64,000 nt of DNA, from assembly GCF_019550795.1 (NCBI RefSeq), contig NZ_CP080545.1, forward strand, positions 5,995,501-6,059,500, given 5' to 3'. The notes beneath the pieces are model-generated. The model was not told the DNA's origin. It searched no databases and worked only from the letters and a program-made list of their open reading frames with translations. Of the stretch, positions 44,601-56,617 are shown in pieces. A program made the translations under genes and the position numbers. Source of the DNA: Paenibacillus sp. sptzw28. GTDB lineage: Bacteria > Bacillota > Bacilli > Paenibacillales > Paenibacillaceae. How positions within the stretch are numbered: position 1 is the stretch's first letter; each line of letters starts with the position of its first letter.

Positions 44601-45902
44601 ATGTTCAAAGTTTCAAAATTGCTTGTCCTGCTTCTTGGCATCACGATCGCCATCTCCGCTTGCGGCCAGGCCAATGAAAAGAAAGGCGAAGCTGGCGCCG
44701 ACCAGAAAGTACAGCTGACCGCGTGGGCTTGGAACGTTAACGTCGGCGCGCTGAACAGCGCTCTCGAGCTCTACAAGAAAGACCATCCGAACGTTGATCT
44801 GAAGGTCGAAGACATCGGTCGTTTGGACGTATACGACAAGCTGTCTACCGGCCTGGCTGCCGGCGGGGCAGGTCTGCCGGATATCGTCCTCGTCGAGGAC
44901 GACCGGATTCAAGGTTATCTTGACGCTTTTCCAAAAGGTTTCCTGAATCTGTCGGATAAAGGCTTTGACAGCAAAGCCGATCAATTCCCGGCCTTCAAGA
45001 AGGAACTGGCTTCCAAAGACGGCAAATTCTATGCGTTCCCATTCGATGCGGGCCCAACGGGCATGTTCTACCGCAGAGATATTTTCGAGAAGGCGGGCGT
45101 GAACCCGGATACGATCGAAACATGGGATCAATTCATTGAAGCCGGCAAAACGATTAAGCAAAAAACCGGCTCCTTCGCCCTCCCGGCGGACAAATTCAAA
45201 GACGACGCGCTGTTCCGCATGATGATGAATGAGCAAGGCGTCTTCTACTTCGACAAAGACGGCAACATCGATTTCAACAACCCGAAAGTGGTTAAAGCGC
45301 TCGAAACGATCAAGGCTATGGGCGACGCCGGCCTTGTCAAAGACGTCAACGGCTGGGACGGCACCGTATCCGCGACGGTCGACGGCTCCGTTGCGACCAT
45401 ACCGTTCGGCGCATGGTACTACGGCACCATCACCGACCAAGCAAAGGATACGAGCGGCAAATGGGGCGTCTTCCAGCTGCCGGCTTTCGAAGCAGGCGGC
45501 AACCGCGCGGCCAACCTTGGCGGAAGCAGCTGGATGATTCCATCGTCCTCGAAAAACGCCGATGCAGCCTATGCATTCGCCGAATACTTCGCAACGACAG
45601 ACGCGGTTCAGGAAATCGCCATGGATAAGCACGGCCTGTTCCCTTCCCTGCAGTCCGTTTACAGCTCCAAGCTGTTCACAAGCGACGTTGCCTTCTTCGG
45701 CAACCAGAAAATTTGGCAGCTGTTCAGCGACGAGATGAAGAATATTCCAACGCCGTATTATACAAAAGACTATGCGCTCGGCCTGGACGAAGCTGTTAAG
45801 GCGCAAGCCGACGCGTTCAACGGCAAGAACCCGGCAGACGCGCTCAAAGAAGCGGCTAAACGTCTTGCCGACCGCACAAAGCGCACTGTTAACAACGGCT
45901 AG
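44601..45902 (+). CDS. GanS-like sugar ABC transporter substrate-binding lipoprotein
   Basis: 433 residues with a lipoprotein signal (AISACG, Cys21 lipidated) and an SBP_bac_1 fold (VQLTAWAWNVNVGALNSALE; DLPDIVLVED-like segment; GAWYYGTI). It binds the oligosaccharide imported by the two permeases downstream. The order SBP-permease-permease-GH42 matches ganSPQA of B. subtilis (galactan use), so galacto-oligosaccharides are the probable ligand. A strong hairpin after the gene should raise SBP levels over permease levels. No dedicated ATPase is encoded; a shared MsmX-type ATPase is expected elsewhere. Confidence 0.88.
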   Translation: MFKVSKLLVLLLGITIAISACGQANEKKGEAGADQKVQLTAWAWNVNVGALNSALELYKKDHPNVDLKVEDIGRLDVYDKLSTGLAAGGAGLPDIVLVEDDRIQGYLDAFPKGFLNLSDKGFDSKADQFPAFKKELASKDGKFYAFPFDAGPTGMFYRRDIFEKAGVNPDTIETWDQFIEAGKTIKQKTGSFALPADKFKDDALFRMMMNEQGVFYFDKDGNIDFNNPKVVKALETIKAMGDAGLVKDVNGWDGTVSATVDGSVATIPFGAWYYGTITDQAKDTSGKWGVFQLPAFEAGGNRAANLGGSSWMIPSSSKNADAAYAFAEYFATTDAVQEIAMDKHGLFPSLQSVYSSKLFTSDVAFFGNQKIWQLFSDEMKNIPTPYYTKDYALGLDEAVKAQADAFNGKNPADALKEAAKRLADRTKRTVNNG

Positions 45903-45927
45903 ATTAACAAAATTGCACACCCACAAC

Positions 45928-45963
45928 GCGGGAGGTTTAGGTGAAGCCTAAATCTCTCGCTCT
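45928..45963 (+). terminator. Intra-operon hairpin between binding-protein and permease genes
   Basis: A 14-bp stem (45928-45941 with 45947-45960, all pairs formed counting two G-U) with loop TGAAG and a following TCTTTTCC. Typical partial terminator or mRNA stabiliser that gives excess binding protein. Confidence 0.75.
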
Positions 45964-45991
45964 TTTCCAAGCAAGGTGAAGGAGGCGCATT

Positions 45992-46840
45992 ATGCGGACG
46001 AAGGCTTATGTCCCCTATCTGTTTCTGACCCCCGCACTCGTGCTGTTTGCGGTATTTATGGGTTACCCGATTATTTATTCTTTTCTGCTCAGCTTCCAGA
46101 CCAGCGTCGGCGGCGAGCTGACTTTCGCCGGAATAAGCAACTATACCCGGCTGTTCGGCGACGAGATTTTCTTTACGGCGCTCAAGAATACGTTTGTGAT
46201 CATGGTTACGCAGGTGCCGCTGATGCTGTTCCTCGGCATCGTGCTGGCGGCGCTGCTTAATGCGGTTAAAGGCTTGAAGGGCGTTTTCCGCGTATCTTTC
46301 TTTATGCCGGCTGTCACCTCGCTTGTGGCGTACTCCATCATCTTCTCGATCATGCTGATGGGTGACGGCATTATCAATCAATTTCTGGCGCAGGTCGGCA
46401 TCGGCGCGGTGCCCTGGCTTTCCGACCCGATTTGGGCCAAAGCGGCGCTCATTCTAGCCATGACCTGGCGCTGGACCGGATATAACATGGTCATTTATTT
46501 GGCTGCAATGCAAAATATTTCAGAGTCCTTGTACGAGGCCGCCAGCATCGATGGCGCCAGCCGCATCAAGCAATTTTTCAGTATAACAGTTCCGCAGCTG
46601 AAGCCGGTTATTCTCTTTACTGCCATCCTCTCGACGATCGGAACGCTGCAGCTGTTCGATGAGCCATATACACTGACGAAAGGCGGACCCAGCGACGCAA
46701 CGCTCACGATCGGGATGTACCTGTACCAAACGGGCTTCCGTTATTTTGATTTCGGCTACGCTTCGACGCTTGCCTATGTAATCGTCGTGCTCATCGCGGT
46801 TCTGTCGTTTATCCAATTTAAAGTAACGGGGGATAAATAA
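45992..46840 (+). CDS. Carbohydrate ABC transporter permease (GanP/MalF type)
   Basis: A 282-residue permease with six helices; the EAA motif is YEAASIDGASRIKQFFSITV. Shorter than B. subtilis GanP (418), lacking its extra N-terminal helices. ATG with GGAGG upstream. Its TAA overlaps the next ATG by one base (TAATG). Confidence 0.9.
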   Translation: MRTKAYVPYLFLTPALVLFAVFMGYPIIYSFLLSFQTSVGGELTFAGISNYTRLFGDEIFFTALKNTFVIMVTQVPLMLFLGIVLAALLNAVKGLKGVFRVSFFMPAVTSLVAYSIIFSIMLMGDGIINQFLAQVGIGAVPWLSDPIWAKAALILAMTWRWTGYNMVIYLAAMQNISESLYEAASIDGASRIKQFFSITVPQLKPVILFTAILSTIGTLQLFDEPYTLTKGGPSDATLTIGMYLYQTGFRYFDFGYASTLAYVIVVLIAVLSFIQFKVTGDK

Positions 46841-47664
46841 TGAGAACATTAAATATCCGTTCGATGCTGCTGTATGCCGCGCTCACCCTCGGCGCGTTGG
46901 TCTCGCTCTTCCCCTTCTATTGGGCGGCGGTAGCCGCAACTAACGAAAGCGGCAAGGTGTTCGCCAAACCGCCTGTGCTGCTGCCGGGCGGCAAGCTCAT
47001 CGAAAATATCGTCAATCTGAACAATGCGATCGGTATTGGACGCGTCATGTTCAATTCCCTGGTAGTAGTCGTCATTTACACGGCGCTCAGCTTAACTATA
47101 TGTACGATGGCTGGCTACGCTTTTGCCAAATTCCGCTTCAAGGGCCGCGATATCATCTTTGGCATCTTTCTCCTCTCGATGATGGTGCCGTTCCATGCGC
47201 TTGTCATTCCGCTGTTCAAAATGATGGCGGCATGGGGCTGGCTGGATACGTATCAAGCTCTTATCCTGCCAAATCTGGCTTATCCTTTCGCTATATTCCT
47301 GATGCGGCAGAACATGCTCGCCGTCCCGGACGGCATCATGGAGGCAGGCCGTATCGACGGCATTTCCGAATGGGGGCTTTTCTCCCGGATCATTATGCCT
47401 TCCGTAAAGCCGGCGCTGGCTGCAACGGCCATTTTCTTATTCATGTATCAATGGAACAGCTTCCTGTGGCCGCTCATCGCCGCCCAGTCGAAAGAAATGT
47501 ACACGCTGCCTGTCGCGCTGTCGAGCTTGTTCGGCTTGTCGCGGATCGACTACGGTCAGGTGATGGCGGGCGTTACGCTTGCAACCGGTCCGATTATAAT
47601 TTTCTTCCTGCTCCTGCAGCGGCATTTCATATCTGGAATGCTTGGTACGGCGGTCAAAGAATAG
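46840..47664 (+). CDS. Carbohydrate ABC transporter permease (GanQ/MalG type)
   Basis: A 274-residue permease of six helices with EAA motif MEAGRIDGISEWGLFSRIIM and the MalG-type C-terminus (LQRHFISGMLGTAVKE). Translationally coupled to the previous permease by a one-base overlap. It forms the heterodimeric channel with it. Confidence 0.92.
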   Translation: MRTLNIRSMLLYAALTLGALVSLFPFYWAAVAATNESGKVFAKPPVLLPGGKLIENIVNLNNAIGIGRVMFNSLVVVVIYTALSLTICTMAGYAFAKFRFKGRDIIFGIFLLSMMVPFHALVIPLFKMMAAWGWLDTYQALILPNLAYPFAIFLMRQNMLAVPDGIMEAGRIDGISEWGLFSRIIMPSVKPALAATAIFLFMYQWNSFLWPLIAAQSKEMYTLPVALSSLFGLSRIDYGQVMAGVTLATGPIIIFFLLLQRHFISGMLGTAVKE

Positions 47665-47726
47665 GATGATGAAAAATAGATAAAGACGCGGGCTCATGCG
47701 TCAACGGGTGAAGGAGAGACAGCATT

Positions 47727-49703
47727 ATGTTTGTAGGCGTTGATTATTATCCGGAGTATTGGCCTGCCGAACTGATGGATGAGGATATCGACGGGATCGT
47801 GAAGCTGGGCAGCAATATGGTGCGGATCGGCGAGTTTTCCTGGCATCTGATGGAGAAAGAAGAAGGAGCGTTTGATTTCTCATTCTTCGACGGGGTCATC
47901 GCCAAGCTGAAGAATAATGGTTTGTCTGTCATGTTCGGCACTCCCACCGCGACCTTTCCGGCGTGGCTGGCGAAGAAGCACCCCTCCATTCTGTCCAAGG
48001 ATGAGACGGGCGGCGTACGAGCTTTCGGCGGAAGGCGGCAGTACTGCTTCAACTCGGATATTTACTTCCGCTACAGCTCGCTCATTACGCGAAAGCTGGT
48101 GGCGCATTACAGCGATGAACCGGCGGTCGTCTCCTGGCAGATCGATAACGAATTCGGCCACGAAGGCAGCGACATGTGCTTCTGCGATCAGTGCCATTCG
48201 GGATTTCAGCAGTTTCTGGAGCGGAAATTCGGCGGCGATATCGCTTTGCTGAACGAGACTTACGGTACGATTTTCTGGGGGCAGACCTATAACGCCTTCA
48301 GCGAAATTCCGCTTCCGACAAAGACGATTACCGTTCACAACCCCGCCCTTCAGCTTGACTGGGCAAGGTTTCGATCCTATTCCGTGAACCGTTTCGGCGC
48401 CCGTATGGCGGCCATTGTGCGGGAAGAAAAAGGCCAGAATCAAAGCGTGACCACCAATCTGCCGGGCGGATTTTTTGACAAATGGTACGATCATGCCGAG
48501 CACGCCGAAGCGCTGGATTTCGTCTCTTACGACAATTATCCGGTCTGGGGCGGGCTCGCCGAACCGATCACGCCTGCGGCCATCGCGCTCGGGCACGATT
48601 TCAACCGGGGGCTGAAAGGGGCGAATTTCTGGATCGTGGAGGAGCTGATGGGCGCGCAGGGGCATGATGTAATCGGGTATCTGCCGCGTCCCAATCAGGC
48701 GCGAATGTGGTCGATGCAGGCGTTCGCTCATGGCTGCTCGGACCTTCTCTATTTCAGCTGGCGCGCCATGACGCGCGGAGCTGAGCAGTTCTGCATGGGT
48801 ATCGTCGATCACGACAACCGCCGCGGACGTAAATACGAGGAAGTCCAGTCCGTCTTCAGGGACATCCGGCCTTACGCGGACGTACTGCAATCGGAAATTA
48901 AGGCGGACGTCGCCGTTCTGTACGATTACGACAACATTTGGTCGTGGCGCATTCAGCGGCAGAGCGGGGCTTTTGATTTTCGGAACGAACTGCTGCGGCT
49001 CTATACACCTTTTCACAGCTTGAACTGCCGCATCGATGTGATTCCGGTCTCGCGGGATTTTGGCGGCTATAAAGTGCTCGTGGTACCCGCCCTGCAGATG
49101 ATTGACAAGGCGCTGGGCGAACGGCTGGCCACTTTCGCTAGAGACGGCGGGACGGTCGTGTTCTCTTTCCGCACCGGCATTCGGGACAAGGACAATAACG
49201 TGTACTTCGGCATGGAGCTGCCCGGGTACGCGGCGGAGATGAGCGGCGTTGTCATACGCGGCTCGGAGGCGATTCCGGCAGGCTGCAGCGTCCCTGTCGT
49301 ACCCGCGGCAGCGGGCTGGGAAGCAGCGCAGGATTCCGCTTCGGCCTGCGAGGTATGGCGCGATTTACTGACCCCGACTACGGCTGAAGTTCTGTACCGA
49401 TACGATGATCCGTTCTTCCCGGAGGCGGCGGTGACCCGTAACCGGTTCGGCAGTGGAACCGTCTATTACATCGGTGGTGGCATGGGCGAGGAGATTCTTG
49501 ACCGAATCACGCGTTCTATTGTCAACGAACGGGATATCTGGCATATTAAGAGTGATAAAGGCGTCGAAGTGGTGCTTCGGGAATCGGGAGAGCGCAAAGT
49601 CTGGTTCGTGCTGAACCATACCGGAGACACTCAAAGTTTTCAAGGCCAACGGCTGAATCCTTATGAGAGCAGGATTGTAGAGGCCGGACGGCCTTTATTC
49701 TAG
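47727..49703 (+). CDS. GH42 beta-galactosidase
   Basis: 658 residues, the three-domain GH42 fold: TIM barrel (1-380), trimerisation domain (about 390-590) and C-terminal beta domain. Acid/base Glu142 in IDNEFG; nucleophile Glu305 or Glu306 in IVEELMG. Cys107, 151, 153 and 156 (CFCDQC) match the zinc cluster of the family. No signal peptide, so it hydrolyses imported galacto-oligosaccharides in the cytosol, like GanA. GGAGAG precedes the ATG. The next gene is the LacI regulator. Confidence 0.92.
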   Translation: MFVGVDYYPEYWPAELMDEDIDGIVKLGSNMVRIGEFSWHLMEKEEGAFDFSFFDGVIAKLKNNGLSVMFGTPTATFPAWLAKKHPSILSKDETGGVRAFGGRRQYCFNSDIYFRYSSLITRKLVAHYSDEPAVVSWQIDNEFGHEGSDMCFCDQCHSGFQQFLERKFGGDIALLNETYGTIFWGQTYNAFSEIPLPTKTITVHNPALQLDWARFRSYSVNRFGARMAAIVREEKGQNQSVTTNLPGGFFDKWYDHAEHAEALDFVSYDNYPVWGGLAEPITPAAIALGHDFNRGLKGANFWIVEELMGAQGHDVIGYLPRPNQARMWSMQAFAHGCSDLLYFSWRAMTRGAEQFCMGIVDHDNRRGRKYEEVQSVFRDIRPYADVLQSEIKADVAVLYDYDNIWSWRIQRQSGAFDFRNELLRLYTPFHSLNCRIDVIPVSRDFGGYKVLVVPALQMIDKALGERLATFARDGGTVVFSFRTGIRDKDNNVYFGMELPGYAAEMSGVVIRGSEAIPAGCSVPVVPAAAGWEAAQDSASACEVWRDLLTPTTAEVLYRYDDPFFPEAAVTRNRFGSGTVYYIGGGMGEEILDRITRSIVNERDIWHIKSDKGVEVVLRESGERKVWFVLNHTGDTQSFQGQRLNPYESRIVEAGRPLF

Positions 49704-50777
<1,074 letters not shown>

Positions 50778-50782
50778 TCAAG

Positions 50783-52857
<2,075 letters not shown>

Positions 52858-52867
52858 CGTTTCGTGT

Positions 52868-52873
52868 TATAAT
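52868..52873 (+). promoter_or_regulatory. Predicted -10 of the glpD promoter
   Basis: TATAAT right after the glpK stop, about 40 bp before the leader terminator. No good -35 is visible 17 bp upstream. Confidence 0.45.
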
Positions 52874-52909
52874 AACGCCATAAGTTAATATCGGTTGGAG
52901 ACCAGGAGA

Positions 52910-52969
52910 AACCACGAAGACCGCTTCCGTCCTCTTTATGAGACGCGAAGCAGCTTTTCGTGGTTTTTT
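52910..52969 (+). terminator. GlpP-type leader terminator ahead of glpD
   Basis: Arms AACCACGAA (52910-52918) and TTCGTGGTT (52957-52965) enclose an inner GCTTC/GAAGC hairpin, followed by TTTT. Located in the 183-bp glpK-glpD gap, as in the B. subtilis glpD leader where GlpP antiterminates. Confidence 0.8.
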
Positions 52970-53040
52970 GCTTTGACGGCAGCATCCGGTTCGGCGACCG
53001 CAATAATAACAGATTTTACACGCTCAGGAGGCGTATGGAT

Positions 53041-54723
53041 ATGATAAATAAAGCAAGCGGCGCATTCGCCGCTCAGAACAGATTGCAGTTGCTGGAAGAG
53101 ATCGAACGCGAGCCTGTGGATGTACTCATCATCGGGGGCGGAATTACCGGTGCGGGCATCGCGCTCGATGCCGCGAGCCGCGGTCTGCGCACCGCGCTGG
53201 TGGAAATGCAGGACTTCGCGGCAGGGACATCCAGCCGTTCCACCAAGCTGGTGCACGGCGGACTGCGGTATTTAAAACAGCTGGACATCGGGGTAGTCGC
53301 GGAGGTCGGCAAAGAGCGGGCGATCGTATTTGAGAACGGGCCGCATGTCACGACGCCGGAATGGATGCTTCTGCCGCTATACGCAGGCGGCACCTTCGGT
53401 AAGTGGTCCACTTCGATCGGCCTCCGCCTATATGATTTTCTCGCGGGCGTAAAGCGGAGCGAGCGGCGCAAGATGCTGAGCGCGCGGGAAACGCTCGCCA
53501 AAGAGCCGCTCCTGAGGCGCGACGGGCTGAAGGGCGGCGGCTACTATGTCGAATACCGGACTGACGATGCCCGGCTGACGATTGAAGTAATGAAGGAAGC
53601 GGTGAAGCTAGGCGCGTTGGCCGTCAATTACGCCCGCGTCGAGGAGTTCCGGTACGACGATAATAACCGGGTTACAGGCGCTGTCATTCGCGATACGCTC
53701 AGCGGAAGGCAGTTTACCGTAAGCGCCGCGAAGATAGTCAACGCAACGGGGCCGTGGGTCGATGAACTGCGCGATATGGACGGTTCCAAGAACGGGAAGA
53801 CTCTCCGGCTGACCAAGGGCGTCCATCTGGTGTTCGACGGTTCTCGTTTCCCGCTGCGTCAAGCAGTTTACTTTGATACTCCTGACGGCAGGATGGTGTT
53901 CGCCATTCCGCGGAACGGAAAAACGTATTTCGGAACCACGGATACGAATTACAAGTCCGATACGGCAAATCCGCATATGACGGCCGAAGACCGCAGCTAC
54001 TTGCTGCAAGCTGCCAATTTTATGTTCCCGGAGCAGAAGCTGACGGAAGCGGATGTCGAGTCCAGCTGGGCCGGACTGCGGCCGCTCATCCAGCAGGAGG
54101 GCAAGTCGCCGTCCGAGATATCCCGGAGGGACGAAATTTTCGTCTCACCTTCCGGACTCCTCTCCATCGCGGGCGGGAAGCTGACCGGCTACCGCAAAAT
54201 GGCCGAGACAGTAGTCGACAAACTTGCGGAACTTCTACTGCAGGAAGGAAACGCGGTTTCACAGCCCGGCTGCATGACCAGGACGATCCCGATTTCCGGG
54301 GGCGACGTTGGCGGTTCGAGCGGCTTCCCCCGCTTCGTCAGCGGCAGGATTAGGGAAGGCGTGAAACGCGGCTTCTCCGAGGCGGAAGCGAAATTCCTGA
54401 CGGAGCGCTATGGCTCTAACGTCGATGCACTCTTCCAACTGGCAGAGGAGGCGCGTGAACGGATCGGTAAGTACGGGCTGCCGCTACCGGTGGCGGTACA
54501 GCTTATGTACGCCATCGCCAATGAGATGGCAGTAAAGCCAGTCGATTTCTTTATCCGCCGGACCGGCGACCTGTTCTTCAATATTGAAGGGGTCCGCAAG
54601 TGGAAGGAACCGGTCACCGCTGCGATGGCGGAAATTCTGGGCTGGTCGGAAGACGAACGGAAAACAAATGCGGCCGAGCTGGAGAGACAGTTGGCCGAGG
54701 CGGTAGAACCGCAGCCGGAATAA
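53041..54723 (+). CDS. glpD: Aerobic glycerol-3-phosphate dehydrogenase
   Basis: A 560-residue membrane-associated FAD enzyme that oxidises glycerol 3-phosphate to dihydroxyacetone phosphate, passing electrons to quinone. FAD motif VLIIGGGITGAGIALDAA near residue 30, SSRSTKLVHGGLRYLKQLD, and a C-terminal DAO_C domain (about 410-540). ATG 53041 is nine nt after GGAGG; ATG 53035 is too close. Controlled by the leader terminator at 52910 and completes the glpP-glpK-glpD route. Confidence 0.93.
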   Translation: MINKASGAFAAQNRLQLLEEIEREPVDVLIIGGGITGAGIALDAASRGLRTALVEMQDFAAGTSSRSTKLVHGGLRYLKQLDIGVVAEVGKERAIVFENGPHVTTPEWMLLPLYAGGTFGKWSTSIGLRLYDFLAGVKRSERRKMLSARETLAKEPLLRRDGLKGGGYYVEYRTDDARLTIEVMKEAVKLGALAVNYARVEEFRYDDNNRVTGAVIRDTLSGRQFTVSAAKIVNATGPWVDELRDMDGSKNGKTLRLTKGVHLVFDGSRFPLRQAVYFDTPDGRMVFAIPRNGKTYFGTTDTNYKSDTANPHMTAEDRSYLLQAANFMFPEQKLTEADVESSWAGLRPLIQQEGKSPSEISRRDEIFVSPSGLLSIAGGKLTGYRKMAETVVDKLAELLLQEGNAVSQPGCMTRTIPISGGDVGGSSGFPRFVSGRIREGVKRGFSEAEAKFLTERYGSNVDALFQLAEEARERIGKYGLPLPVAVQLMYAIANEMAVKPVDFFIRRTGDLFFNIEGVRKWKEPVTAAMAEILGWSEDERKTNAAELERQLAEAVEPQPE

Positions 54724-54768
54724 CGAGTCCGGTCAGTGTAAAACCTTGGCCGCGTGCGATTGCATACG

Positions 54769-54819
54769 TATAGGGCTTACCCTCAAGTCATATCGGATGA
54801 CGGAGGATAAGCCCTATTT
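54769..54819 (+). terminator. Terminator of glpD
   Basis: Stem ATAGGGCTTA/TAAGCCCTAT with an extended CCTC/GGAGG inner part, then TTTAAGTT. Confidence 0.65.
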
Positions 54820-54868
54820 AAGTTACTGCATGATTTGTCTTTTGATATAGCTGCCGGGATGTGTGCCG

Positions 54869-55447
54869 TTACGCAAGTTCATTCCATTTATACGTTTGCT
54901 CCGGGGGCATATAGTTAATGAGCTTGTCAATAAGAAGCTCCGGGTCTTCCTCAAAGATGATTAACCCGAGGTTTGTTTGCTGCATGAAGCCGGCAAGAAC
55001 CGCCTGCCTGAACATTTCCGCCATAGGCTGATAGAAGCCGGCTACATTCAATACACCCACCGGTTTCTTGTGAATGCCGAGCTGCGACCAGCTGACCACC
55101 TCGAACAATTCTTCATAAGTGCCCAGCCCGCCCGGCAATGCGATATAGGAATCCGCCATCTCCGACATTAACGCTTTTCTTTCATGCATGCTGTCCACTT
55201 CGTGCAATTCGGTCAACCCGGGGTGAATCATTTCCCCTTTGAACAGATTTCGCGGCATTACCCCGATCACTTTTCCTCCTGCTGCCAATACCGAGTCGGC
55301 GACGCGCCCCATTAGTCCGATTCTGGAGCCTCCGTAAACGAGTTCAAAATCTTTGTCGGCAATAACCTCTCCCAGCTGTACCGCTTTCTGTGCATACTCG
55401 GGGCTTGCCCCGACATTCGAACCCGCAAAGACACATACCCGTTTCAT
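54869..55447 (-). CDS. LOG-family protein (cytokinin riboside 5'-monophosphate phosphoribohydrolase type)
   Basis: A 192-residue Rossmann-fold nucleotide hydrolase. The conserved motif PGGLGTYEE and the upstream SMHERKALM both match active LOG/TIGR00730 enzymes, which split ribose 5-phosphate from nucleoside monophosphates. Similar to B. subtilis YvdD. ATG start. It is followed (40 bp upstream on the same strand) by the HxlR gene, which may be cotranscribed. Confidence 0.88.
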   Translation of the reverse strand: MKRVCVFAGSNVGASPEYAQKAVQLGEVIADKDFELVYGGSRIGLMGRVADSVLAAGGKVIGVMPRNLFKGEMIHPGLTELHEVDSMHERKALMSEMADSYIALPGGLGTYEELFEVVSWSQLGIHKKPVGVLNVAGFYQPMAEMFRQAVLAGFMQQTNLGLIIFEEDPELLIDKLINYMPPEQTYKWNELA

Positions 55448-55487
55448 AGACCACTTTCCTTCGCCTTATATATTGTTTAGATTGCCC

Positions 55488-55880
55488 TTATGGACTTGTT
55501 TTCTCGATTGTTTGTTGTTGTTGGGTTCCCCATTTTTGCACCCATTTGTCCATTTCCTTTAAGGCGGCCTGGAAATCGCTGCCTTTCTCGGTCAAGGAAT
55601 ACTCAACACTTACAGGTACTGTAGGAAATACTTGACGGTTTACAAGTCCGTTTTGTTCCAAGTGGCGAAGCGTGTCCGTGAGCGACTGCGTCTTTACGAT
55701 GGACACTTTTCTTTTGAGCTGGCTAAAACGCATCGGTCCGCTAAGCAGTTCGTCGAGCACCAGGAAAGCCCACTTCGCCCCGAGTATTTTCAAGACTTCA
55801 CAGATGCTGGAGTTCCCTGACTCCGTACAGTTGGAGTTTCTTGTGTCCGTATCATTATTGGAGTGTATCGTTTCCGCCAT
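55488..55880 (-). CDS. HxlR-family transcriptional regulator
   Basis: A 130-residue winged-helix regulator. After a Ser/Asn-rich tail comes the HxlR core: SICEVLKILGAKWAFLVLDE with the conserved Cys often used for redox or electrophile sensing, then MRFSQLKRKV and the wing (VSVEYSLTEKG). It may regulate itself and the LOG gene downstream. Confidence 0.87.
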   Translation of the reverse strand: MAETIHSNNDTDTRNSNCTESGNSSICEVLKILGAKWAFLVLDELLSGPMRFSQLKRKVSIVKTQSLTDTLRHLEQNGLVNRQVFPTVPVSVEYSLTEKGSDFQAALKEMDKWVQKWGTQQQQTIEKTSP

Positions 55881-56089
55881 ATTTTCTCACCCTTACAATT
55901 AGTAAGTTAGTCCAATTGAATTGCCAATATCCATTTGTTTTTCCTTCTTACATTGCTGCAGCGGCATCCTTATAATAACAGTTAAGTGAAGCAATGTGAA
56001 CCGAATTGATTATTACTTTGCTGCTCGCCACAGCCGAACACGGCAGTGACAAGGGACATTGGATTCACGGTAACAGCCTGATGTATGAT

Positions 56090-56122
56090 AAAAGCCCGTC
56101 ATCGGCATAAGATGACAGGCTT
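56090..56122 (-). terminator. Terminator of the small HTH gene
   Basis: Stem AAGCCCGTCATC/GATGACAGGCTT (one mismatch) and TTTTAT on the minus strand, 42 bp past the stop. Confidence 0.7.
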
Positions 56123-56163
56123 GGTATTCGCAGACTATTACGCATATAAACGTGAGAAAGGAA

Positions 56164-56385
56164 TTATCCCAGTAATTCGTCGATCTCGCTCTTCAGCAGG
56201 AGATATCTGTGGACGCTTCTCATAATGGGGACCTTGGTAAGCTTGTGTTTATCGACGAAAATTTTCATTTGGTCCTTGGAGAGACCGATCAGGCTTCCTG
56301 CTTCGGTCACCGTCAATACGACCTCATTACTCGTTGCGTTAAATGTTTTCTTAACCTTCTGGTTCCAGTCTTGAAAGACTTCCAT
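56164..56385 (-). CDS. Small excisionase-like helix-turn-helix protein
   Basis: A 73-residue protein; residues 22-70 (LTVTEAGSLIGLSKDQMKIF, then VHRYLLLKSEIDELLG) have the pattern of an excisionase/MerR-type HTH plus wing. GGAAGG upstream of the ATG. No phage or plasmid gene accompanies it, so its role is unknown. Confidence 0.65.
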   Translation of the reverse strand: MEVFQDWNQKVKKTFNATSNEVVLTVTEAGSLIGLSKDQMKIFVDKHKLTKVPIMRSVHRYLLLKSEIDELLG

Positions 56386-56481
56386 CTGCCACTCAACCTT
56401 CCTTTGTTTTAGCCGATATTCAGCTACCGGCCAGTTATACTTCTATTATAGCACGTACAGAAATTTAATGTTGGCTTAAGC

Positions 56482-56511
56482 TTGACACCTGCAGCGGTTT
56501 TCATGTATATT
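56482..56511 (+). promoter_or_regulatory. Predicted SigA promoter
   Basis: TTGACA (56482-56487) and TATATT (56506-56511), spacing 18 bp, about 105 bp before the coiled-coil protein ATG; it produces a leader with hairpins. Confidence 0.7.
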
Positions 56512-56531
56512 GGACGAAAATAATTGTGAAC

Positions 56532-56592
56532 CTTACGACGGAAGCACCCGTAAGAACAGGCTTAACTGCCTTTCTTGCCGGTGCTTTTTTTG
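56532..56592 (+). promoter_or_regulatory. Leader attenuator with two alternative hairpins
   Basis: Hairpin 1 pairs CTTACG (56532-56537) with CGTAAG (56549-56554). A longer terminator pairs AAGCACC (56542-56548) with GGTGCTT (56580-56586), contains inner AGGC/GCCT, and ends in seven T. CGTAAG also takes part in the terminator stem, so the two cannot coexist. It lies between the promoter and the gene at 56618. I do not recognise the class. Confidence 0.65.
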
Positions 56593-56617
56593 CGTCAGGC
56601 CGCCCGGGAGGAACAGA

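Noticed and set aside
44613..45926. 437-codon open frame antisense to the sugar-binding protein
   Set aside because: It mirrors a well-supported lipoprotein gene with matching operon context. Its own translation has no domain pattern, and long antisense frames are common in GC-biased codon use.
47880..49016. 378-codon frame antisense to the GH42 gene
   Set aside because: Shadow of a gene with intact catalytic and zinc residues; no ribosome site.
56164..56385. Prophage excisionase gene
   Set aside because: No integrase, att-like repeats or other phage genes are nearby; only the HTH-like pattern is supported.
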